Shown: positions 1-8,093 of the stretch, one piece after another
Layout of the letters: each line of letters begins with the position of its first letter
Position numbering within the stretch: position 1 is the stretch's first letter
Assembly (NCBI RefSeq): GCF_011009555.1
Contig: NZ_QXHD01000004.1
Coordinates: 6,072,258-6,136,257, forward strand
Direction of reading: 5' to 3'
DNA length: 64,000 nucleotides
DNA from: Adonisia turfae CCMR0081
Lineage (GTDB): Bacteria > Cyanobacteriota > Cyanobacteriia > Phormidesmidales > Phormidesmidaceae
Notes under the pieces: model-generated
Told to the model about the DNA's origin: nothing
Database searches by the model: none
What the model saw: the letters and a program-made list of their open reading frames with translations, nothing else
Translations under genes and position numbers: made by a program

Positions 1-872
1 TCAGACTCAACAGTGGCTGCCACTACAACGGCGGGTTGACCACCGATCAATGCCAGGTCAGAGACTGGAGTTTGTACTCCTTTGGTTACCTGAGCAATAT
101 CTCCTAGCTGAGCAATCTGCCCCTCTGCCCCTACCTGAATTGGAATTTCTCGAATCTGATCCAGCGAATCCAGAGAACTGTCCACCTCAAACAAGAGTTC
201 AGTAGCATCACTTCGCAGCTCTCCAGTAGAAATCTTCGCATCGCTAGCCCTAATCTGTTGTGATAAACTCTGGGCACTAATGCCTAACTTCAGCAAATCA
301 GCCTGACTAATTTCCACCTGAATCTCTTCATCCGGCTCACCAAACAGCTCTACACTGTCCGTCCCAGGCAAGTTTCTTAATTCAGCTTCCAAGCCCTCTG
401 CCACCCGACGCAGAATCGAATAGTTAACTGGCTCATTCAGCTCCCACGTTAGCCCCACAATCATGGCGCTTGCCTGTACCTCTTGATCCTCATACTCAGG
501 CCGACTTGCCTCAGCAGGTAGCTCAGGAATCACATCGTCAATCTGACTCCGCACCCGTGCCCATACTGGCTCCACAGCAGACACCGTATCCTTCAGCTCC
601 ACTGTAACTACCGATATGCCAGGACCAGAAGACGAACTAATCTCCTCAACCTCTTCAATATCAGACAGCTCTTCCTCAATTTTGTCAGTTACTAAAGACT
701 CTACTCGTTCTGCACTAGCCCCTGGGAAAAAGGTAGTCACCGTCGATGACCGCTGAACAATTTCAGGATCTTCCAACCGGGGTAATGATAAGAATGCAGA
801 CAGACCCCAGACAATAACTAATGTTAGCGTCAAAAATAGTAACTGCCGATTTCGAAAAAATAGATTAAACAT
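1..872 (-). CDS. RND efflux transporter, N-terminal part (truncated by window edge)
   Basis: Inner-membrane proton-driven efflux pump of the AcrB/MexB (HAE) family. About 290 N-terminal residues are present and the gene runs off the left edge. The ATG at 872-870 starts MFNLFFRNRQ, followed by a hydrophobic first membrane helix. A porter-like domain follows with family-typical stretches such as RLEDPEIVQR, FPGASAERVE and LRNLPGTDSV. It lies downstream of the membrane fusion protein gene on the same strand, separated by about 150 bases that contain a folded element. The pair is probably one operon controlled from the divergent PadR side. The substrate cannot be told from this part. The family call is firm. 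Confidence 0.93.
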   Translation of the reverse strand, partial: MFNLFFRNRQLLFLTLTLVIVWGLSAFLSLPRLEDPEIVQRSSTVTTFFPGASAERVESLVTDKIEEELSDIEEVEEISSSSGPGISVVTVELKDTVSAVEPVWARVRSQIDDVIPELPAEASRPEYEDQEVQASAMIVGLTWELNEPVNYSILRRVAEGLEAELRNLPGTDSVELFGEPDEEIQVEISQADLLKLGISAQSLSQQIRASDAKISTGELRSDATELLFEVDSSLDSLDQIREIPIQVGAEGQIAQLGDIAQVTKGVQTPVSDLALIGGQPAVVVAATVES

Positions 873-933
873 AATTAGGTCAAGAGAAAAAGCAGTTCTT
901 AGTCAAGACTTTGTATAGGAAAATAGCTTGGTT

Positions 934-1006
934 AGCGGTGGGGGAGTGGAGGCCCCCACGAAAGGAAGGGTTTCAGGGAGGAAAGCCCTGAGCAACCCCC
1001 ACCGCT
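934..1006. repeat. Intercistronic folded element: long stem enclosing two hairpins
   Basis: An 11-bp perfect outer stem (AGCGGTGGGGG at 934-944 with CCCCCACCGCT at 996-1006) encloses two small hairpins. One is GTGG/CCAC at 946-959 and the other is CAGGG/CCCTG at 974-990. The layout is that of a three-way junction. It sits between the membrane fusion gene and the RND pump gene. It could be an mRNA-stabilising or attenuating structure, or a dispersed palindromic repeat. There is no T-run typical of an intrinsic terminator. Confidence 0.6.
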
Positions 1007-1026
1007 ATTGACCAATTTTCACGCTC

Positions 1027-2313
1027 CTAATTCTTCACCAACTGCCCTGGCACCAGCCGATGCGTACCACTGGTAATAATCTCTTCCCCTGGCTGTAGAA
1101 GCCCCCGCACAAAAGCCCGATCACTTTCCGTATACAGCACCTCCACCTCTCGACGACTCACCTCATAAAGATTCTCACCAATGTCACTTTCCGCCTCATC
1201 CAATACATAGGCCGACCACAATCCTCGCTCTCCAGCAACAAGAGCACTGGTTGGTAACCAGTAGCCAATTTCATTCTGTTGATCTTGCAACTCCAGTCGT
1301 GCAGTTGCACCAATTGTTGGCTGTGCTGCCGGTGGCAAAGCCATTACCACAGTGACCGTCTGGCTAGCATCATCAAGCTCTGGCAACAGTGCAGTAACTC
1401 TACCCTCAAACGATGCACCATCAACTTCAACTGTCTGAACGTCGCCGCTATTAATACGACTTGCCATCTGGCGAGGTACTCCAATACGAGCCTCCAAAGC
1501 ATTGCCTTCCACCAGACGCATAATGGTTTGACCTGGGCTGACAACGACACCTTCATCCATAAGCCTCAGAGAGACACGACCATCAAAAGGAGCGTAGATA
1601 ACGCTTTTAGCAATGGAGACATCTAAATTTTTCAAACTGGCCTCAATTTGGTCTACCTGGGCATCCTGAGCGCTGACTTGTTCCACCCGAGTACCTGTGT
1701 TTAGCTCATCTAACTGACTTTTGGCCTGATTAAGACGACTTTCTAAGGCATCGGCACCAAATGTGGCCTCATCTCGTTCTTCTAAAGAAATTGCACCTTG
1801 AATATAGAGATTTTCACGGCGCACCTGCTGTAACCGCGCCAGGTCAAGCTGAGCTTGCAAGTCTTGAACAGCAGCAGCGGCAGCGGCAATATCTTCCTGA
1901 CGGGGACCGCGTTCTAATTCTTCAAATCGAGCCTGAGCCTGACGACGTTGGGCCTCAATCTGCTGACGTTGAGCTTGCAGGCTGCGGGTATCTAACCGAG
2001 CTAGAGGTGCTCCGGCAGCGACGGTATCCCCTTCATCTACAAGCACTTCCACCAGGGTACCTGCTTGCTCAAAACCCAGATCACTACTGCGTCGAGCAAC
2101 GATTTCACCGGTGTAGGTGCGCTCTACTTGATATTCATTAACACGTTCTAAGGCTTGGGTTTGAACGGGGAGCGGTTGAATCGCATCCTCAGCCACAGCT
2201 GAGCCAGACCGAAAACGCCCCAGCCAGATGGCAGGAGCTACTAATACCGGCAGCAACCATAACCAGTGCCAGCTAGGGCGCTTTGCACTGGTATCAGACG
2301 TTGATGAAACCAT
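1027..2313 (-). CDS. RND efflux membrane fusion protein (HlyD/AcrA family)
   Basis: Periplasmic adaptor that links an inner-membrane RND pump to an outer-membrane channel. The 428-residue protein starts with a short basic stretch and one membrane anchor (about residues 17-33). It continues with a lipoyl-like half (DEGDTVAAGAPLARLD), a long Gln/Ala/Glu-rich coiled-coil hairpin (about 105-230), the second lipoyl half (VIYAPFDGRVSLR) and a beta-barrel region. It is the first gene of the operon with the RND pump. Its ATG is about 180 bases from the divergent padR-like gene, behind a cluster of repeated half-sites. No partner TolC-like gene is in the window. Confidence 0.93.
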   Translation of the reverse strand: MVSSTSDTSAKRPSWHWLWLLPVLVAPAIWLGRFRSGSAVAEDAIQPLPVQTQALERVNEYQVERTYTGEIVARRSSDLGFEQAGTLVEVLVDEGDTVAAGAPLARLDTRSLQAQRQQIEAQRRQAQARFEELERGPRQEDIAAAAAAVQDLQAQLDLARLQQVRRENLYIQGAISLEERDEATFGADALESRLNQAKSQLDELNTGTRVEQVSAQDAQVDQIEASLKNLDVSIAKSVIYAPFDGRVSLRLMDEGVVVSPGQTIMRLVEGNALEARIGVPRQMASRINSGDVQTVEVDGASFEGRVTALLPELDDASQTVTVVMALPPAAQPTIGATARLELQDQQNEIGYWLPTSALVAGERGLWSAYVLDEAESDIGENLYEVSRREVEVLYTESDRAFVRGLLQPGEEIITSGTHRLVPGQLVKN

Positions 2314-2329
2314 AGCTCAATATCCAAAC

Positions 2330-2400
2330 AGTTGATATTCACTTAGTTGATATTCGCGTAGTTGATAATCAAATAATTGATATCCAACTTGTTGCTTATG
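2330..2400. promoter_or_regulatory. 15-bp iterated half-sites upstream of the efflux operon
   Basis: The motif AGTTGATATTC occurs at 2330 and 2345, AGTTGATAATC at 2360 and AATTGATATCC at 2375, with exact 15-bp spacing. A degenerate fifth copy starts at about 2390. The motif resembles one arm of the palindrome at 2413-2432. The repeats lie just upstream of the membrane fusion gene start, so they are likely binding half-sites for the divergently encoded PadR regulator. This assignment is inference. Confidence 0.6.
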
Positions 2401-2412
2401 ATTCCATAGCGT

Positions 2413-2432
2413 ATACTCAACATGTTGGATAT
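2413..2432. promoter_or_regulatory. Putative PadR operator palindrome
   Basis: ATACTCAACA (2413-2422) faces TGTTGGATAT (2423-2432). Eight of ten positions are symmetric, around a perfect CAACATGTTG core. PadR-family proteins bind short palindromes in their own promoter region. This one lies about 60 bases before the padR-like start codon and about 100 bases before the divergent efflux gene, where it could control both. Confidence 0.55.
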
Positions 2433-2453
2433 GTCAACGGATTCTCCATTAAA

Positions 2454-2479
2454 TCTGTCTGTTAAGTCTGTCTGTTAAG
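2454..2479. repeat. 13-bp tandem duplication before the padR-like gene
   Basis: TCTGTCTGTTAAG is repeated exactly twice, at 2454-2466 and 2467-2479, in the leader just before the start codon at 2492. It separates the putative operator from the gene and is probably a slippage product. Confidence 0.7.
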
Positions 2480-2491
2480 TCTTTAAATTCT

Positions 2492-3049
2492 ATGGCCCTA
2501 GCCCACACCATCCTTGCGTTATTAGCCCAGCGACCCGATAGCGGATACGACATTAGTAAACGCTTTGACGAAGGGCTTAGCTGCTTTTGGAAAGCCTCCC
2601 AGCAGCAGGTATATCGAGAGCTATCTAAAATGGAGTCCCAAGGCTGGGTGAATTTTGAAAAGGTGCCCCAGGAAGGTAAGCCGGACAAAAAGATTTACAG
2701 CATTACAGATTCGGGATGGAGTGAACTCACTCGCTGGTATGCAGAACCTACTGAACGCACCCAAATCCGAGAAGATTTGCTGGTGAAGGCGATGATTGGC
2801 TATAAAATGCCCCGGGAGATGTTGTTGAAAGAATTACACCATCGCCAGGCACTACATCAGGCACAGTTAGATGAGTATCGTGTCATTGAGGAGATGTGTT
2901 TGGGGCATCCTGAACCCCCTGTGGAGCTGCAGTTTAAATACCTCACCCTGAAACGAGGGATTGCTTACGAAACAAGCTGGCTGCAGTGGTGTGCTGATGT
3001 GCTTTTATTTTTGGAGCAGTACGATGCGCAGCAAAGGACTGTGTCTTAG
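2492..3049 (+). CDS. PadR-family transcriptional regulator
   Basis: A 185-residue repressor-type DNA-binding protein. The N-terminal winged helix (about residues 1-85) has the family pattern ILALLAQRPDSGYDISKRF followed by QVYRELSKMESQGW. The C-terminal helical dimerisation domain (about 95-180) is of the Vir_act_alpha_C type. It diverges from the efflux operon, and the space between them holds a palindrome plus 15-bp iterated half-sites. It most likely represses both itself and the pump until a ligand, probably a small toxic compound, binds. The ligand is unknown. Confidence 0.9.
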   Translation: MALAHTILALLAQRPDSGYDISKRFDEGLSCFWKASQQQVYRELSKMESQGWVNFEKVPQEGKPDKKIYSITDSGWSELTRWYAEPTERTQIREDLLVKAMIGYKMPREMLLKELHHRQALHQAQLDEYRVIEEMCLGHPEPPVELQFKYLTLKRGIAYETSWLQWCADVLLFLEQYDAQQRTVS

Positions 3050-3373
3050 GGTGGGGTGCGATCGCATACTAGTTTCGACGGTTGCCATGGCCTTAGTGCA
3101 AAATTATTGATTTGACTTCAGGCGTACAAGACTGATTATTATTCAATTGCAATTATCGTTATGCTTCTTTACGTATCCTAAAAGAAGTCTAAAAACCCTA
3201 ACGATTTCTCAAGAATCTTCAGATATCAGTCGTTTCTAGTGGGTGAGCACCCTACTTAGAGCTCCCTTTTCTGAGGAAAATGCAACATAATTAAACAAAT
3301 TGAGTAAATATACTTATCAGTTTTGCTAGTGGGGGACGGCCTGTCACTAATATGTCCTTGACTAAAGGGCTCT
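3050..3373. other. Intergenic region before the linker-domain gene
   Basis: About 320 bases without a convincing gene. It holds one HIP1 palindrome GCGATCGC at 3058-3065 and a short GGGTG/CACCC inverted repeat near 3241. The promoter of the following gene must lie here, but no clear -35/-10 pair stands out. Confidence 0.5.
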
Positions 3374-4132
3374 ATGTCGGCCTGCTTGTCCATTTATAAA
3401 AGTCAATTAAAAATGCAGACACTTGCCAATAACAATCAGGTCATCCCCGTAGCCACCAACGGTAGTATCCGTTTAGAAAGTGGTGATGCCAGCGGCATTA
3501 AGATGTTTTCTACGATGGATAAAGCAGACTGCTTGCAAGCAGTTTATCGTCGTCTCTTCAAAGACAATCGCAACATTGATTTTCACCACAATGAGTCTCT
3601 GGATTCAGCTTATCTCAATGGTGAAATTACCACGCAGGAGTTGGTTCGCGAGCTAATTTGCTCTGATATGTTCGTGAACTACATTCTGGCCAACAACAGC
3701 AACTATCGCTTTGTTCAGCTTTGCTTTGAGCGGGTTCTAGGTCGCCCTGCCATTCAGTCAGAAGTATTCAAGTGGAGTTCATTGCTGGCTTCAGAGGGCA
3801 TTCGCACATTTGCCGAGCAGCTGACCGGTTCTGAAGAGTACATAAATGCATTTGGTCCTTACCAGGTGCCTAGCCGTCGTTCCATCAAGCTATCGTCCAG
3901 TGATCAGGATTTACCTGCTCTACCTAAGGAACTCAGCATCAAGCGTTATCAAGGTGAAGGTAACGTTAATCAGTTTAACTACATTGGTGCTATTAACCCA
4001 CTATGGGACGGCAACATGCCGCCAGCTATTATCCGTAAGATTGGTGCTGTGATTACCGTTGCTGGCGTTATTGAAGTCACTCGCATATTGTTTACAGCGG
4101 CTGTGGGTGCCATTACTGCTGGCCACATGTAA
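3374..4132 (+). CDS. Phycobilisome linker-domain protein with C-terminal membrane segment (CpcL-like)
   Basis: The protein has 252 residues. A phycobilisome linker (PF00427-type) domain spans about residues 48-165, with the typical VYRRLFKDNR, ELVRELICSD and FVQLCFERVLGRP segments. The usual rod-core linker N-terminus is absent and is replaced by about 45 unrelated residues. The last 35 residues form a hydrophobic helix (AVITVAGVIEVTRILFTAAV) that could anchor the protein in the thylakoid, as in CpcL (CpcG2) linkers that tie phycocyanin rods to photosystem I. The start at 3374 has AAAGGG four bases upstream. An ATG at 3413 would give 239 residues. It stands alone, far from any phycobiliprotein gene here. 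Confidence 0.8.
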   Translation: MSACLSIYKSQLKMQTLANNNQVIPVATNGSIRLESGDASGIKMFSTMDKADCLQAVYRRLFKDNRNIDFHHNESLDSAYLNGEITTQELVRELICSDMFVNYILANNSNYRFVQLCFERVLGRPAIQSEVFKWSSLLASEGIRTFAEQLTGSEEYINAFGPYQVPSRRSIKLSSSDQDLPALPKELSIKRYQGEGNVNQFNYIGAINPLWDGNMPPAIIRKIGAVITVAGVIEVTRILFTAAVGAITAGHM

Positions 4133-4177
4133 TGGTTGTTTCAATCATTTAATTACTGCCTAATTCTTTGGATTTCT

Positions 4178-4206
4178 GTAGGGGCAGCCCTTGTGGCTGC
4201 CCCTAC
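4178..4206. repeat. GTAGGGGC-type palindromic repeat
   Basis: GTAGGGGCAGCC (4178-4189) and GGCTGCCCCTAC (4195-4206) form a perfect 12-bp hairpin with a 5-base loop, about 45 bases after the linker gene. The same GTAGGGG/CCCCTAC ends recur at 49231-49258 and 61124-61175, so this is a dispersed element family in this genome. Confidence 0.75.
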
Positions 4207-4257
4207 AACGTCTATCTTCAAAATTCAAGGTCTTCCTTGCATAAGGTCAGCACAAAT

Positions 4258-4295
4258 AAACCCCATAGCGGCATAGGCTTGCCTCCATGGGGTTT
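4258..4295 (+). terminator. Rho-independent terminator-like hairpin
   Basis: AAACCCCAT (4258-4266) pairs perfectly with ATGGGGTTT (4287-4295), followed on the plus strand by a T-rich tail. It lies between the linker gene (plus) and the flotillin operon end (minus) and could serve both. Confidence 0.55.
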
Positions 4296-4398
4296 TGTTT
4301 ACGAGGAGATTCAGACAATTATCCCAGGGTGGAAGGCACTACCCCTACGAGATTATCCAGTTTGAATGTGAATCAGGGAGACTTGATCGAATTTGATA

Positions 4399-5649
4399 TT
4401 ATTTCCCTTCTGGTAATCGCTGGGAGCTACTAGCCAGATTGTTCACGGCACTGGCAATATCCAGGCCAGTCGTCTGTTTTAACTGCTCGATAATGGCAAT
4501 TGCCTGTTTTGCGGTGCCCCCTGTCTGACTGTCAATCATGGTGACATTCTGAATGTCAACATCGGGTACCGTAGCACTCAGGGTCTTCAACAACATTTCT
4601 AGCTTTTGTAGTAAGAAAATGTCGCGGGCATTTGCTCCAGCAGCGCGCCAGGACTCGGCTAACTGTTTAGTACCTTCGGCCTGGGCTTTACCATCTTCAA
4701 CAATCTGAGCTGCATCCCCTTTGGCTTCTGCCAACGCTCGTTTGCAATTGGCCTCAGCTGGGGCAATCACATCTGCTTTGAGCTGTTCAGTCACTTGCTT
4801 AATGCGCTCTTGCTGTACTGGAATCTCGGACTGAATACGGACGAGTTCAGAGGCAATTTCAGCTTCTACCTCGGCCACAACAGCCCCTCGCTTAGTAAGG
4901 GCATCCTGGATTCGACGCTCGGCTTCCGCTTCAGCAATGCCAGTGTCACGCTCAATCCGGCGCACAGAGGTAATCTTTTCGTTCTCAGCTGTTTGAATAG
5001 CTGATGCTGCCTGGGCTTTGGCCTCGGCGATGCGGGCATCACGCTGGAGCTGGGCCTGCTGTTTACGACCGATGGAGTCAAGGTAGCGCACGTTATCAGA
5101 AATGTTCTGAATCTGCAGGGTATCGAGCACTAATCCTAGCTTTTCGAGATCTTCTTCTGCTTCATCTAAGAGACTTTTGGCAAAGGCAATTTTGTCTTCG
5201 TTTACCTGTTCTGGTGTAAGGCTAGCGAGAACGCCCCGTAAGTTACCTTCTAGGGTCTCTTTGGCAATTTTTTCAATCTCTTTTCGACTCTTGCCCAACA
5301 ATCTCTCAATGGCATTATGAATGGCGGGTTCTTCACCAGCGACCTTGATGTTAGCAACGCCATCTACCTGCAGCGGAATACCGCCTTTAGAGTAGGCATT
5401 AGTTACCTTGAGCTCGATAATCATGTTGGTGAGGTCCATGCGCAGCGCCTTTTCTACCAAGGGCTTACGAATGCTGCTACCACCTTTGACCAGACGATAG
5501 CCTACCGTTTTTTGCCCCAATCGCTGCTGAGCGCCCGCAAAGATCAGTACCTCATTCGGCTGACAAATGTAGTAGAGGTTGCGGATGATTAGGGAGATTA
5601 CTCCAGAACCACCACCGAAAATAACGAGTAAAAGAATTAAACCTTCCAT
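4399..5649 (-). CDS. Flotillin-like SPFH-domain protein (second copy)
   Basis: A membrane microdomain scaffold protein of the flotillin/YqiK group, 416 residues. It has an N-terminal membrane segment (about 3-25), an SPFH/band 7 domain (about 30-200, with NAYSKGGIPLQVDGVANIKV and ETLEGNLRGVLASLTPEQVNED) and a long Ala/Glu/Arg-rich coiled coil (about 200-340). Its ATG overlaps the stop codon of the upstream flotillin gene by one base (TAATG), which points to translational coupling. It is a paralogue of that gene and the last gene of the NfeD-flotillin operon. The two may form mixed oligomers, which is inference. Confidence 0.9.
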   Translation of the reverse strand: MEGLILLLVIFGGGSGVISLIIRNLYYICQPNEVLIFAGAQQRLGQKTVGYRLVKGGSSIRKPLVEKALRMDLTNMIIELKVTNAYSKGGIPLQVDGVANIKVAGEEPAIHNAIERLLGKSRKEIEKIAKETLEGNLRGVLASLTPEQVNEDKIAFAKSLLDEAEEDLEKLGLVLDTLQIQNISDNVRYLDSIGRKQQAQLQRDARIAEAKAQAASAIQTAENEKITSVRRIERDTGIAEAEAERRIQDALTKRGAVVAEVEAEIASELVRIQSEIPVQQERIKQVTEQLKADVIAPAEANCKRALAEAKGDAAQIVEDGKAQAEGTKQLAESWRAAGANARDIFLLQKLEMLLKTLSATVPDVDIQNVTMIDSQTGGTAKQAIAIIEQLKQTTGLDIASAVNNLASSSQRLPEGK

Positions 5650-7121
5650 TAGCGATTGCCCTCCATGTTGGGCTCTACAGTTGTTGTATGGGTTGTGACA
5701 GCGGGTTCTAACTGGCGCTGAAAATCTAAGCTTTGGTTCAGGGTGCCCGTAACATCGATACCCAGGGTGTCGTCTACCTGTTTAAGGAACTGACGGACAA
5801 CGTCGGGATAGACATTGACCAGGTTGGCAATAGACTTACCGTCGCCATTGTCAATAACGTTGACATTCTTAAGATGGATGCGGTCAGGAATTTTAGCGGC
5901 TTCCTTCAGTACCATGTCAATTTGTTGAATCAAAAAGACCTGGGTGGCATCGGTTCCGGTTTCGGCCCAGACCTCAGCCAGCATGTTGTTGACGAGAGCA
6001 GCGGCCTTAGCATTCTCTTCGAGAGCAGCGGCTTGACCCTTGGCGTGCAGTTCCTGAGCTTGTTTTGCAGCTTGGGCAGGCAGTACTTCATCGGCTTGTA
6101 GACGCAGTCGCTCTAGCTCGGCTCGTACTGTCTGGAGCTGTTGCTCGGCACGGGCGCGGGCTTCTTTGGCGGCAGCGATGGTGCGTTCCTCTTCAGATTT
6201 GGCTCGTTCCTCTAGCTCAGCTTTGATTTTGCGAAGTTCGTTTTGCTGTTGCTGTACAACTGTCAGAGCCTGGGTTTTTGCTACTTCCGCTTGCTTTTGG
6301 CAATCGGCTTCGATACGGTCGGCTTCACCCACAGCTTCAGACTCGGCAATCTCAGCATCGCGAATGATATTGGCAATTTGGCGGCGACCAATGGAGCTGA
6401 GATAGTCCATATCATCGGTGACACTTTGAATTTTGAGCGTATCTAAATGCAGTCCCAACTTACTGAGATCTTTAGCAACGTCAGCTGCAATGCGCTCGGC
6501 AAAGTTCATGCGATCTTCGTTGACCTGCTCAGGGGTAAGTAGGGCGACAACACCGCGTAGGTTACCTTCAAGGGTTTCGCGGACCACCCGACGAATTTCG
6601 GAGCGGTTGCGGCCTAGAAAGCGCTCAATGGCGTTACCAACAACGCTGCGATTGCTAGAAATTTTAACATTAGCGATGGCTTGAATATTCAGTGGTGTAC
6701 CCCCTTTGGCATAGGCATTTGTCACCTCAACGGGGATAGGCATGGTGGTCATGTCCATGCTTTGCACCTGTTCAATAATGGGTACCACCAACGTACGACC
6801 ACCAAACACTACGCGGTAACCGACTGTCTGCCCCCTTTTGTTTTTGTATTTACGACCCGAGATAATCAAAATCTGATTGGGGTTGCAAATACGCAGGCAG
6901 GTTTTGAGCACTATGATTAGCGCGCCAATGCCAATCAGGCCAAGAACTAAGGCACTACCGCCTAAAACGGCACCTGCCTGGGCTGTATTTTGGTTAGCCT
7001 GTGAAATAGGAATGGCCTGGGCAAGTTCGTAACTAACGGTCTCAGTGGTTTCGGCCTGGACCGATATTTTTTGATCCCCTGCTGGTGTAGTCTGTCCCAG
7101 CAAGAATAAAGTGTGTGTCAT
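5649..7121 (-). CDS. Flotillin-like SPFH-domain protein (first copy)
   Basis: A flotillin-type membrane scaffold of 490 residues from the ATG at 7121. An upstream ATG at 7181 in frame would overlap the NfeD gene by 40 bases and is less likely. A luminal or periplasmic N-terminal stretch precedes one membrane helix (about residues 45-70). An SPFH domain follows (NPNQILIISG, NAYAKGGTPLNIQAIANVKI, ETLEGNLRGVVALLTPEQVNED), then an extended Glu/Ala/Gln coiled coil and a C-terminal tail. It starts 20 bases after the NfeD stop codon. NfeD next to flotillin is a conserved bacterial pairing, as in yuaF-yuaG. Confidence 0.9.
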   Translation of the reverse strand: MTHTLFLLGQTTPAGDQKISVQAETTETVSYELAQAIPISQANQNTAQAGAVLGGSALVLGLIGIGALIIVLKTCLRICNPNQILIISGRKYKNKRGQTVGYRVVFGGRTLVVPIIEQVQSMDMTTMPIPVEVTNAYAKGGTPLNIQAIANVKISSNRSVVGNAIERFLGRNRSEIRRVVRETLEGNLRGVVALLTPEQVNEDRMNFAERIAADVAKDLSKLGLHLDTLKIQSVTDDMDYLSSIGRRQIANIIRDAEIAESEAVGEADRIEADCQKQAEVAKTQALTVVQQQQNELRKIKAELEERAKSEEERTIAAAKEARARAEQQLQTVRAELERLRLQADEVLPAQAAKQAQELHAKGQAAALEENAKAAALVNNMLAEVWAETGTDATQVFLIQQIDMVLKEAAKIPDRIHLKNVNVIDNGDGKSIANLVNVYPDVVRQFLKQVDDTLGIDVTGTLNQSLDFQRQLEPAVTTHTTTVEPNMEGNR

Positions 7122-7141
7122 GGGTATGAAATGGGTATAAG

Positions 7142-7855
7142 TTAGTTCTGCTGAGCAGCGGTTTCGTCTGAAACGACCCAAAGCCGGTTTTTCTCGACAT
7201 TAACGACGAGCACTTTATCACCCGGTACAAATTGTTTGGTGTCGTCCGTGAGTGCCATCATGTGCAAAGTGCTACCACGTAGTTCCAGACGCACTTTGCC
7301 TTTGCTTTTGGCATCAAAGGGCAGTTCTACGATGCCCACCCGTCCAGCAAAATCCTCGGTACGAATAAGGCTGTCGGCATGGCGACGAGCCAGGTGGCGC
7401 AGGGTAATGGCCAAGGTGCCTCCTAGCACAATGCCCATGAGCAAAGCGACGATAAAGATGACTGAGGCGGGCCAATTGGATTGTACCCAGCTCAGGCTGA
7501 GGCCCGTCAAACCAAAGAAAAATCCGCCGACAGTCCAGAATTTGAAACTGGTGAGGATGTTCAGGCTGAAGATGTAGGCTCCTTTAACTTTTCGTAGGAG
7601 CTGAAGATCAGTGTCTATCTCGGCATCGAAGCCACCACCTGTACTGATATTGGGGCCAATATCTGGCGCATCGCCGTCAAGGTCTACATCACCATCAAGA
7701 TCTAAATCTGCATCTAGATCTATATCGGCATCAAAGTCAGCGTCAAAATCAACATCGGTATCGGCATCGAAATCTGCATCACCGGCACCACCTAGTGTGG
7801 CGATCGCAACAAAGACGCCGCCAATGACAAAACAAAACCAATAAATTGACTGCAC
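7142..7855 (-). CDS. NfeD-like membrane protein with aspartate-rich insert
   Basis: A short NfeD partner of flotillins, 237 residues. The GTG start at 7855 has AAGGAG five bases upstream. After a first membrane helix (about 3-22) comes a highly unusual stretch of about 45 residues in which Asp occupies nearly every second position. Two further membrane helices (about 108-150) and a C-terminal OB-fold domain (about 165-230) follow. The OB fold with three helices fits NfeD1b proteins, which cooperate with flotillin in membrane domains. The acidic insert could bind cations or shield a membrane face, but its role is unknown. It is first in the operon NfeD-flotillin-flotillin. Confidence 0.85.
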   Translation of the reverse strand: MQSIYWFCFVIGGVFVAIATLGGAGDADFDADTDVDFDADFDADIDLDADLDLDGDVDLDGDAPDIGPNISTGGGFDAEIDTDLQLLRKVKGAYIFSLNILTSFKFWTVGGFFFGLTGLSLSWVQSNWPASVIFIVALLMGIVLGGTLAITLRHLARRHADSLIRTEDFAGRVGIVELPFDAKSKGKVRLELRGSTLHMMALTDDTKQFVPGDKVLVVNVEKNRLWVVSDETAAQQN

Positions 7856-8031
7856 AGTATCTCCTTAGGGTTCATTCCCTAGTGATAGTCAGATACAGTC
7901 TGTGCCTCTAAAATTCCTGACAATTTTTAATGATTGGTAGGGTGGGCAGCGCCCACCAATCCTTGCAGCGGAAGTGCTACCCAATATCGTCATCATAGAA
8001 TAGATGTACTTATCATATCCCAGACAGATCA

Positions 8032-8067
8032 AGGTGCGCCGTCACTTAGTTAAATAACAGCGCACCT
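8032..8067 (-). terminator. Inverted repeat after the EF-G-like gene
   Basis: AGGTGCGC (8032-8039) pairs with GCGCACCT (8060-8067). It lies 26 bases beyond the stop codon of the EF-G-like gene. The T-run is weak, so terminator function is tentative. Confidence 0.35.
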
Positions 8068-8093
8068 GATTTTAGTTATGAGAGTTTGTGCGG

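Noticed and set aside
1279..1626. Open frame on the plus strand inside the membrane fusion gene
   Set aside because: It is antisense to a well-supported gene, has no family similarity and has no ribosome site; it is a shadow frame.
3058..3065. GCGATCGC palindrome here and at many other places, considered as a regulator site
   Set aside because: It is the HIP1 octamer that is highly abundant in many cyanobacterial genomes, mostly inside genes; useful for taxonomy, not a local signal.
4168..4365. 65-codon open frame after the linker gene
   Set aside because: It consists of the GTAGGGGC palindrome and a terminator hairpin, so it is not a plausible protein.
7611..7844. Ser/Lys-rich frame opposite the NfeD gene
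   Set aside because: It is only the reverse reading of the Asp-rich repeat codons.
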